From contig QLIY01000265.1 in NCBI GenBank assembly GCA_003260075.1, positions 113,064-177,063 on the forward strand: DNA of 64,000 bases. The letters run 5' to 3'. Of the stretch, positions 1 to 12,000 are shown piece after piece; within the stretch, counting starts at the first letter, position 1, and every line of letters begins with the position of its first letter. The notes below the pieces were generated by a model that did no database searches, had not been told where the DNA came from, and saw only the letters and a program-made list of their open reading frames with translations. The translations under genes and the position numbers were made by a program. The DNA is from Phallusia mammillata. Lineage: Eukaryota > Chordata > Ascidiacea > Phlebobranchia > Ascidiidae.

Positions 1-3000
1 GTTATCATGGATTATAAATCACAAATACAAAACTTAAATGAGCAATTGAATGAACAAAAGAATAAATTTGAAGCAGAACATGCAAACTTAAGTGAGTCCC
101 ATTCATTGCAACTGGCCAGTTTGCGAGTGGAATTGGACAAAGCAAACCAAGAGACCAAAAAATGTGTTGAGGACTATGATGGCAAAATGGAAAAGGCAAA
201 GGCGTTCTATGAGCGAGAATTAATGGCTTTGAAAGCATCCTCAATGTCTGATGAGGAGATGGAGAAAAGGTGGAAGGATCGAGAGGCCAGAATGAAGGAG
301 GAATCTTCCAGAGTTGAGTTAGCTCTAAGGAAGAGAATAAAAGAGCTAACTGATGAACACGCCATCCAGACCGATGAGATTCAGAGCCTTAATGACCAAC
401 TACATCAATCTGATGCCAAGGCTAACAGCACTGTTGATCATATCAAGGTTGGTGGTATATAAATATTTTTTTTGTATGTGAATAGTGGTTTAGGTTAACA
501 TTCCTTTATGTTATGCTGTGTGCTTTAAACATTTGTTTTTATGCTTTTTGGAATCATTGCTTTGTTTGTTAACCAAGCATTTTTATTTGTGTTAAAGGAC
601 CTCCGTGACCAACTAGCAAAGTTACACACTGAGTACAATGCTACTTCAGATCATGCAAAGTTTGTTGAAGAAGAATTAAATACTGCTCGAGAAAGAATCG
701 ACTCACAGGCCAATGACATCATCAAAAAATCAAGTAAGTTGATAACCCCAATCTGAATTCCTTGCACAAGATATAACCCAGCTCATTTACCGATTTTGAA
801 CAAACAGAATCAAAACTATTGGAAATATACTTAAAGTATAAACTACATAACTACAGAATTTTAGTACATTATATTTTTCTAAGCCAAACTTTTTTTGAAT
901 GATCAGGTATTATTGGTACATTGGAGGCAATTAAACTTACACAAGAAGAGAGCATTCGAGACCTTGAATCACAAATGAAAGATTTGAAGAAGCGATATCA
1001 GGATGTTGATTCTGAGCGTGTTGCTCTGCAAAAAGCACAGACTGATGAAAACGGGCAACTTGTTCAGCAGCTAAAAGTTATGGGACAGGTAAAAAATGTA
1101 AAACTTTTGTATTGGGAATTACAATGTACAACATGTTTGTAAAGCTCTGTGGTTATACTTTGACCCACGGCTGTCACGCTTTTTTGACAAAAAACACAAT
1201 TTAACAAATTTGAACCAAGAGTAGGCAAAATTAACTAATGGAATGCAAAATTACTGTTTTCATTTTGCTTCAAGCATGGTAATAAATTGTGACAAAACCA
1301 TATTTAGTTGAACATCAAACAACATGGTTTATTGCTTATCAATGCTGTTGTTTATACAGCGCATTCAGACCATGACAGATGAGAAGACAGCATTACAGAA
1401 GCAATTTAAGCGAAACCTTGATGAACTGAAACTGAGCCATGATGAGGAAGTGGAAGGTTTAAAACAACAATTTGAGAATGAAGCCAACTCAATGGCAACC
1501 AACCATCAAGCTGAAGTGGATATGATGAAAACTGAAGTGGGTTAAAGGGTTTTTGAACTAATTTGGTTAACTTCGGGACAACAAGAAACTTAAATTTTAT
1601 GCAGACATTAGGGCAGTTCTGTTTATTTGAAGCCCGTAGGTTTATAGGTTAAAATGGGGACCTATGTGGCAAATTTAACACACATGTGATAAATGACACT
1701 ACAAAGGATTCTCTTTTTAAAATCACCAAATTCAGACCTAAAGTCATTAACAAACAATAAAGATGGCAACCGTCTAGTCACTGGTCGCTGACATGTGCTA
1801 CAGCATTCTCTTGGGGATAGCAGTGCCACCAGCCCCTCGAGGTTCATGTTAGCATGCGATATCAGTGCGTAACTTAAACGCCTGACCCCGGGCGTGTTTA
1901 CAAAGCCCGAGCCAGGTCGGACAATGCGTCCATTGTACGGTAGCCGCAGTGCATAACATTCGACTGGCATCGTGGGCTTGGTCGTAACGTGAGTTGTCGA
2001 AACACGACTATGTCGGATTAGTATAATTACGTAACGTAGAGTTTGTGGCGTTTTTGGATATACATCAGTAGGTTTGTTTGTTGTCTGCAACCGACCGCTC
2101 AATCACGGATGTTAATTGCCCACAAGTTTACCAAGTATCTGACTACCGATAACCTTAAGTTACAAGGGGTTTTAGTACAAACATGGTGGTTTAAGGGACT
2201 TCGTAAAACGTAGAAAAACAGTCTATGCCCCAAACTGCGTGATTCACAACAACCATAATTTAAAAGCATTTGAACAATTTTGAAGAACGTACATTTTTTG
2301 CTTTCAAATTAAAGGTGTTTCGAATAGCGAGTAATGGTGCGAAGAGTAAACTACCGCCCTTTACAATCTCAAACGCATATCACGCATGTTAAACCTCAAT
2401 TTTTGTAAACAGTCGTCTCGACAAATCACCCTTTTTGCAGCAAAACTGCGCGAAATTGGACCCATAAAGTTGTATCGCAGTCTGGGCGCAACAAATCGGG
2501 AGTTTTATCGCTCGTTATCTGGTTATGGTATGCGCATTAGGCCATCCGAGCGTTACTTGTACTTGTTGCACTCATGCTATTGAGAGAAACCATAGACTGC
2601 TCGCCATCTTAAAGGGCAAATTCAATCGACTGTCCTTTGTTGCATTTATAGTGGTTTTAACGTTTTAAAACGCCCAAAGCACTAGTTCGCCGATAACAAA
2701 AGTTCGACCAATACAGCGGTTAAATGTAAAATATTAAATACACGACGTTGCATTAATACATATATGCCTTGGTAAATGGGCCGGTGGTGGTTGAAATTGC
2801 GTAGAAAGCTTTTCAATGTAAGCTAATCCGTCTTGTTCAATTTCAGTCCCACGGGGAAAGGCCGCGGGTTGTTGTTTGATGCAGCAAAGTTAGCGATTTA
2901 GATTTGAACATGAAATTGTCCGGGTGTGATCATCGTTTTGCGGTTTATATTACGAAGTTTTGCGTATTAGAAAACAAAGATTAACCAATTATCTAAAACG

Positions 3001-6000
3001 CATAATCCAATTTTCAAACACAAATAATGACAACTTAAGATTTAGCCACACTATTTGTCTGTAAACCAAACAATAAACTTGGCATCCTTGTTTAAATTAC
3101 AAATATTTTCTCTAGACCAAAAATATTGCCTTGTGTTGAAGCACGTTGTTATGTTGAATAGTATTTGTCTGTTGGCAAGTTATGTGGCCTTAAAGCAATC
3201 GTATTGGTGTGTTAAACAACCCAGGACATTGTGTTTCCCTGTCCGAGAGTTTGTAATAACAACCAGCTCGGTCCGTACTTCACCACTCAGTGTTCCTCTA
3301 TCATTGCTGTGATGATAAGATATGTTGCCTAGATTCCTATTGCGAGGTCAGGGAATCAAAATCCCGTAGGAAACCGTAGATGTTCATTTTTGTCAAATTC
3401 CTCCATTTAATTACATTGAATTTTGTGCCTGACTTTGAAAACAGAAGAGACTTTAACAGTCTCTTTGCTGAATAAATAATTCAATTTTGACCACTTTATT
3501 GAAATTTCCTGGGTTTCTATGGATTACAGCAAATTTTGGCAACCGTCTTGAAACAGATTCGTGTGCCCTTGACGCGGACCGCAAAGATGTGACAAAATTT
3601 TATTTTACGGAAGTATATGGCCACCGCAAATGCTTTCATATCACAAATCAACCGCAGAAAATGTTCCTACTTGTTTCTCAGTGCATTTCTTCTTCTATCA
3701 AGCTGTTTTACTAGGGTCAGTACAAAATGCACGATCTTAAAAAATAAAGTTGGCAATCATTTGACAACTATTTCAAATCATTTTTACAAAACAGCGTATA
3801 ACCGCAAATTCGTACATTGTTGCAGCATTGTGACTTTGCATTCTTTGTCAAGACGCGTGTCCACCCCCTTCTATATGTTATGAATGGTCGCGCGCGCGGC
3901 ATGTCGTGCTAGCTCAGGCGTGACGTAGGTAATGACGTAATCGCATGTGTTGCCCACCAACTGACTGGTTCGATTTCGTTTCGAGTGTCGAAGTTTTGTG
4001 GTCACAGAATGCAACGCGACATCTGTGTGGAAATCCAATCCTGTTCATTAGGACATTGGGTTGCTTACAAAGCGGGGTGCATTAGTGACGAGCGTTTCTC
4101 AACTGTAGGGCTCTATTGCCACCTAAGAGGACCACGAGTGTAAGCACACCACTTACACCCACCAATAACGAACAACTAACGCCAAGTACGATTACCTTTA
4201 AGTTTTTAAAATGACTACTTTAGGCATTATATATACTTAAGTGAGCCATTGTCCTTTGTGATCTTTTCTTCGTATTTCACCAAATTCTACATTTTTGTTA
4301 CTAAGCCCATTTGGTTTCAAGGGTTACTTTAAGGAAGGCAGAAAGGTTGTACTTTCCATCCAATTAGTATATTGCAACCACTGGTGTTCGTACAACTGTG
4401 GGTACGAAATCCGACCAAGAAAATAATCAGCAGCAATCATTATTTGCTTTATGTTACTTTGCGGGTCAATATATATTCAAACATATATGAACCCAACGCA
4501 CAAGAAACAAAAACTTCCCAAAAACCTACAACGAATTATCAATATAAAAGTTCTGCAAGGCTGAACTGGTTTGTAAGAGGCTGTTAAGCTCTCATATTAA
4601 AAGACGGAATTTAATGAGATCGTTGGCCAACGCTGCCCAAATCAATGATAAGTGGTCAGTTTGTTTGTAGACAAATATTCCAAAGCGTCCTGTGAACTAA
4701 ATGATGTTGGGTTGGGGTGAACACCTGTCCTGCGATGCATTGTTGTGTTGTTTGTGTACATACGCTTTACTTTGTTTTGGGGTTTCTCGGACAAAGTGGG
4801 CTTACTGTGTAATTTCGAACTGCTGTAGATCGATAGTCAATTGAATTTCATTTCTTGCGACGAAGTAACTGCTGTGCACTGAAAAGGTGAAACTCCTAGA
4901 TTGGCAATAACTGAGCGTTTAATATAACTAGGTTTATGTGTGGTTGGTAAAATAGCAAACGGTGTTACGAACTGTTTTATGTTGGTTCTGTAAAAAAAGA
5001 ATTTAAAACAAACAAGCGTAATTATTTGTAAGCACAAGTTTTATAGTGCATATAGCAGTGGTACTTATCTTGCCGCGACCCTAATAATAATAGGCGACCC
5101 AATTGGGAAAACAGGTATATAGCGTGTTCAACAGTATTGCAATTGATTAGCAATAAAAAAGATATGGGGGGGGGGGGAATATAAAAAGAAAACAAGCGTA
5201 ATCATTTGTAAGCTCAAGTTTTATAGTGCATATAGCAGTGGTACTTGTCTTGCCGCGACCCCAATAATAACAGGCGACCCAATTGGGAAAACAGTTGTAT
5301 AGCGTGTTCAACAGTATTGCAATTGATTAGCAATAAAAAAGATATGTAGGGGTTTTTAACCTGAGAAAATGGTTGTTTTTTAGACACAAGAAGCGATGGA
5401 CAAACTGCTGCGTGAAATGCAGGAGCGAATAATGAAGGAGGCGTCCACGTTCGAAGAGGAGAAAGCGGCTGCAATTTCACGTTTGGATGAGGAAAAGAAA
5501 GAGATGAAAAACGAGCTTAGAAAAGCTCACCAAGAGGTGTATAAAGTTAACTGTATGAAATTTCTTAAGTTAACAAGGACAAAAGTTGGTGATAGCGATT
5601 TCAGTGTGATAAACAGAGACAGGTTACGATCTTAAGCGCTTAATATTTTGTAAAGCCGTTAATGTGTAACATACACGTTTGCTATTACATCAAAGTTTAC
5701 AACTAAAAAAATCAGAATTACTCTGAAGAAAGCAACTTTTAAAAAGAGGCATCATTTTGCAATGGATAAGGCTACAGACATGAATGTAAACAGCGAACTG
5801 TTTCTGCTAATGTTATGTTGAAAACGGCTAAAGCGCTTTTCTGTGTCCCGAGATCTTAGTGTTGAGACTTGCAACATGTGCTTTGCGATGGAAAAAAAAG
5901 GTTTAAACCTTTAAGTCCCAATTTGAAGTTGCTCAGCGTAAAAGTGCTTTGTGAACCTACTTTGAGAGCCATAACACCAGCATACAACTACATCATACAG

Positions 6001-9000
6001 ATCAAGAGCTTATCCGACGTCATATCACTGCACGAAAGCGGACTTGGTGACGCAAGCAGCAGAATCGAGGGACTAAAATCTCGAATCTCAGAACTCGAAA
6101 ATGAAGTTAGGGACGCTGATGGACGACGAAGGACGGTGGAAGCGAGCGCTGAAACACTCCGGTATGTGTTGCGTCACAAGTGCCACTCTGTGACGTCATG
6201 CAGCGTGGCGTCGCTAACGAGTTGCACCTGGCGTTGAGCGTTTTAAAAGTTTGACTTTCTGCTGATGCGTAGAATAGTGGACAACAGTAACCATGTCGCG
6301 TATTATTCTTTCAATTATTGCTGGAAGTTTCAATGACTGTTTTATTCGACGAACAACTCAAGCAAAAGTTTTATTTGCAATCCCTTACAACACGGAGTAT
6401 CATTAGGAACTAAAACAGACAACTTACAGTAAACCTTGGTTAAACCATATTCGACTGATCCGGATCTTCGCCTAATTTGCACAAAACTTGAGGTATAGAT
6501 GACTTTAATGTGGTAAGGCTTTCACTTATCGGCGCTGGGTCTTTGCATAATCCGGAATAATGTTTTTGGTATAAAAGGGTCCGGATTAACCGAGGTTTAC
6601 TCTATATTTAGTTATGGCCGATTATTATTTACGATCCAAACATTTATGTTTCACGCTTTAGTGCTGACATAAAGCATCAAAGTCACGAACATGACCGCCA
6701 GGTGGCGACATTGCGGAGTGAGCACGAAGAGGCGCTGCGGAGATTAAAACGAGAGTCTGAAGAAAAGGCTGAGGAGGAAACAAGGTGGGCACAAAGAGGA
6801 AATCAGTTATTTCCACAGCTACAGCTAAATTGCCACGTTTTCTTTGCGATTAGTCAGATTTGTCTGGAAAACCAGAATCAAATCTCTTTCGGCAACCTAT
6901 ACAAGCTTTAAAGAACAAATCGGTTTTAAAAACATATTTCTTTCTAAAATCATATTTTAGCAAACAGGCGGCTCTTTTGATACGTTGCCGAAAGCACGAC
7001 TGTTTTAGCCTTGACACACTATAGTTTTCCTGGACTGACTCAAAGTGGGATTTTTGTGTATTAAAAAAATGTTTCCATCACGTAGGTTAAAGCTTGCCGA
7101 GCTTCAGGCCCGACTGGCGTCACAATACACTGACGAACGTCGCGAAGCTCTCCTTCACTTAGAATCGCGCAAAGAAGATGAGCTGAACGCGGCAAGAGCT
7201 GGATGGGAAGAACAGATTCGCCAACTCTCCATGCAGGTTTGATAAACTACTTCCATTTGTGGGCATAATTTGCAATCGAATTCCGTTCGCAACGTGTTTC
7301 AAGGCTTGTTTTCGGGAAAATGTTGGTGTTTTCTGTTAGATTTGCGGAAATCAACCGTTTTTTTCCTTTAATTATATTTTTGTTGGTGTTCATACCTATT
7401 GTGTATATTTATGTCGTTTCAAAACGGAATTTGTCTTTGTTTTGAATCGCAGCTTAATTTTAATTGGTCGTTGCTCATTATATAAAACATAGGTTTGGTG
7501 TTTATTCCAACCCAAGTACGTTTAAAAAACAAATTATACGCATGTTCAAAGATGACCGACATGCGAAACGGCTTCGAAGCGGAAAGACATCAGATGGAAC
7601 ATCGAGTGGAAGAGGGGAGAAGCGAGATGACGTCACTCGAACGGAGGTTGCGTAGCGAAGCTCAGGAAGCGGAAATCAAATTGAGATCTGAGGTGATTGA
7701 ACACACTTTGCGAACAGGTGTATCGTTGCGACCAAAGCACCTTCAATGCATTCAACCAATACTCAGGACCGAAACGTGCTTGAAAACACGATTTAACAAT
7801 CTAAGCATTTTTATCATGGGGTGATTTTTAGAGCACTTCATTTTTTTTAAATTTTCGACCCGAATGGCTTTCAGTTTGTGTACGGATTGACAATAATCAA
7901 TGAATGCATGCAGATTGTTTCACCAGTGACAGATTTTTGAAGAATCGATTAATTTATATTTGTAAATCAGATGGAAAAACTCATTGCAACCCACAAAATG
8001 GAAATCGCAACTTTGGAGCAACGAAAGAGCGATGAATCTCGGAACACAGAAAGCAAATTGCTTTCACAGCACAGGTTAGTCATATTTTTTCGTTTTCAGT
8101 TTACTGTCCAATTTTATAAACGGCGCTTGTTAAATGCATTCAGAGAAGAGATGCAGTCGCAAATGCGCGCCCAGCAAATCGCTCTTGAGGCTCTTAAAGA
8201 TAAAATGAAGAGAGAAAAGATGGAGGAGTGGGAGAGGAGAGAGCAGGAATTTCAGCAAGATGTCGGTTAGTAACTTAAGTGTATTTTTTGGAAGTTTGAT
8301 GGGTCAATGAAAGAATTACCTAATATTTTTTACCACCAGAGGAGATAAAGAGTCAGCTCCAGCATCAACATTCATCAACCCTGGATGACGTCACGCGTCA
8401 GTACGAAATGCAACTCGCTACAGCGAAATCGAGCTTGGAGCAACAAGCGAACGCGTCTGAGCGTAAAGAGGAAGAGTATAATCGCAAGGTAAATACAAAG
8501 CCTTAATAAGTTGGTAACTTTAGCAGTGTAACACATGTGTAAAAAACCTAAGAAAATATCTATTGATCTTGTCTGTTGGTCATCCCAAAGATAAATTTGC
8601 ATTTTAGCTCACGGACTTGGAGATGGAATTGCGCAACACCACTTCGCAACTAAACCATTTGCGCGACAAAGTCACCGAACAAAACGAATCCTTAGCCACT
8701 GTCAACAGGGAACTGGACATGAAAGGTAACTGTGGCTGTTCTTTTCACGGGGTTCGAACGCATGAAGCTCCCGGTAACTGGCCAATTTCTCTCCATAACG
8801 CAAAAGTGTCGAATCCTAGCGGATAAAATCAGAAAGAAGTATAGTTGAAAAAAATGACATTGAATGCAGGCATCACGACCATGTCATCCCATTCATTGCA
8901 GTGTTAAATGTGTTTTGCAATTGTGAAACCTTGTGTCGAAGGGGGGGGGGCCAGAAAGAAGTATAGTTGAAAAAATGACAATGAATGCAGGCATCACGAC

Positions 9001-12000
9001 CATGTCATCATTGCAGTGTTAAATGTGTTTTGCAATTGTGAAACCTTGTGTCGAAAAATCGTGTCAATTATAAACTGAATTTTTTGATGGACAGGGTAAC
9101 ATTGAAGTTTGCAACTAAATCTACCGTAAGTTCACAAGGACTGGGAGTGATTGAAAACTTATTTGACTATACAGGTCAGGAAATATTGCGAGTGAGGAGT
9201 GACGCACACGGGGAGCTGAGGAGGAGAGAGGAGGAGTTAACTCGGAAGTTTCAGACCAAACAGGATCGATACGAGGCTGAGACGATTCGACAGAAACAAG
9301 CGATGGTGAATGACTTTAACCGAGCAACCGAAGCTCTCAAGGACAAGCTGTCGTCCCTCAATATTGCGTGAGTCCTTTGAACACATTTCTGAACTCAATA
9401 GGTACTTGAAAATATGAAAGCCCACCGTTTACATTTTATTTTAAATGCAAGAAAAATGTTTCTGGTCTCGCCTGTTTTTAAAATTGGTATTTACTCACAA
9501 CGGTTTACAAAGTTTGTGACCTTTCCGTTTTGTATTATTGTTTTCTTGTTGTAGAGAATAGTTTAGATGTGGGTTTCGTCCATTAATTTGCTTAGTGCCG
9601 TAAATGAGCATATGACATGGAAATGTTTTTCAGGAGTTTTTAGTTAATTATAAGGCCAAAAAATAGTTGAAACCACGGAGTTTAAGTAAAGTTGTCAATA
9701 CTGGGTCTAAAATTATGTTTGTCTTCGCAAACTAATTAAAACAGCACTAGAAACTATTTCGCGCACGTTTGGAAGCTCGCAGGAAAGCGTGTGTTTAAAG
9801 AACGTGTAAATATTATGTTTTATTGTTCACTCCTACTACTGTCAATTTGGAGTATAATACTTTAATTATCTGATATTTTTAACATCACATTTAAACCCAG
9901 ACTCCGTGAAGCAGAGGAGATGTACGAGAGAAGAGATAGTCGACCCGAAGATCTTGACATGATCAACCAGCTGAAGGAACTTGTTCGAGATCGGGAAAAC
10001 CAGATGCAAAAATTAATCGTAAGTTCTCTATAGTATGAACTGCTAGACAATATACGCTTTTGCTGCTGTGATTGAGTTAAAGTATTTGGCTGCATAGTCT
10101 TTAAGTTTTGCAGGACTCTAACATCGTCTTTTTGCAATAAAACTTACAGAAACATGATATTAGACAACGTTATACCATAACCTTAAAACTGAGTATTATA
10201 TACTGATAAACGGACCTGAAAAGTTAAAAAAGGGTCCCAAGTTTTTACCGTTTTTGAACCTTTGATTGGTACTAATACCCGTTTTTGGGTATCCGTGTAA
10301 TAGGAGAATCGATTTAAGTTGAGATAAGCAGAAAACACTTGTTACTCATTTGCTACTTCAAAAGTGTGCGGGCTACACTATCATCATTTCGAGAAACCAT
10401 TGTTAGCCACAAGAGGTGTGAAAGACCATATCCCAATTCAACCTTTTCGATCTCATGAGAACTGTTTCAAGATTTCAGTGATTAAAGCGTTAGTGGTAGT
10501 CGCCTAACCTACTTGGGTTTTTCACAGGACGATAAGAAATATTATCAGATGGAACTGGTAAACCGTGAAACAAACTTCAATAAAGTTTTCAGCGCAGCTC
10601 CGAATGTGGGAGTACTTAATCCTCGAGGAAAGGTTGGTGATTCTCGCGATTTCATTTCTATATCATTTAACCAATCTGGACCTTTCCTGCTATTTTTTTT
10701 TTACTTATATGGATGTCTTCTGCTAATGAATGCTTCAAATGCCCGGTCGTATCTTCAGGGATTACCACACAAAATTTCTGGTATATCATGTATGATTCGG
10801 AGATAGCCCCTTTTATAAATTCGACTGGGCGTTATTTGAGATCTAGTTCCATGCATAGATATGTTAATACCGTTATAATTTGTCAACATAATTGAATTAT
10901 ACCCAAGTTAGCAACACAAACGATCGATAAAACGGATACGATGGATATTTTGTAAAGTTGGGTGGGCATTAGTCAATTTAATCATTTACCCGTAGAGTAA
11001 AACTTTTTTATTGTATAGTTCGGATATTACATTCACCTAAACTCAAACGTTTTTTGTTTTGTACAGAAAAAAGGACAAAATACGTTGTCAGCACCTCCTC
11101 GCTTTACGCAGCAATTTGTCAGCGTTCCCAATCTTAACTCTATCGAACCCGCAATGAACGGCTCAAACCGATTGGAACCGATTCGCTCCGGTTCCACCTC
11201 GCCCGGCGGTTACAAGCAGCTACAGCCAACGCCACCGCAACACCCCAAAAAGTTCCTTAGGTAGGCCGGTTGTTGCATGGTGCCGACGTAACCACCAACT
11301 ATGCTGCGTCATCAGTGACGTAACCGTCGACTAACTGCTGTGCATGACGTCATGGGGAAATCACCCGTCTTTTTCCGACTTATTTATTTCTTTGTATACT
11401 TCTACTTTTTATCGACAAAGTTACCTGAAAAAGTTTATGCGTTTTTTGAAGCAAATACTATATTTCCCGGTGTGCCTTTTACTTACGTTTGTTTCGTGTT
11501 TTAACACCGTATCTGCTTTCAAGTGACGCCATGCATATGTGCGTTATAATCGCATGTGTGATGTTGCCTCAGATCTCTAACGAAATATAACTCATCACTG
11601 TACTGTAAAAACTTTGTCATAATGATTGCGTGTTGCGTAACAACAATGTTTTGTTGCGCAATAACAGCTTAATAGCATGGTTTGTATAATTTACCATGTC
11701 TGGAATTGTGTATTTATGATATGAAGGGTATATTTGTAAGATTTTTTTACTTCTATAAATTGTCCAGAAAACAAAATTTAACGACCGCAAGCCATTTTGT
11801 AATGTTCAAGAAAAATTGTATGTGAGTTTTAAAAAAGAGGGGTTAGGCGGGCAAAATGAGATGTGTTTGGATACGGGTTTACGAAGCCTGTGCAAATTTT
11901 GAATTGTATACACCTACTGAGTTAAGTAATTAACTTGTAAAAAATTGGTTGTTTATAATATCGGACACAGAGTGAGTTAATGATGTTTTTTGCTGGTTAA

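Larger units (their letters stand above)
1537..5383 (+). other. large intron of the FAM184-like gene
   Basis: This 3.85-kb stretch separates exons that join in phase 0. It contains short open frames on both strands, but none has a recognisable motif or flanking splice signals that fit. It holds a GC-richer patch near 1780-2000, a patch with CRE-like TGACGTA motifs near 3920, and a duplicated segment around a G run at 5166-5177. No gene is supported here. Confidence 0.6.

Noticed and set aside
1662-2102. 146-codon open frame on the minus strand inside the large FAM184 intron
   Set aside because: No recognisable motif, low-complexity-free but random-looking composition, no matching splice sites or neighbours. 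It most likely reflects a locally GC-rich stretch.
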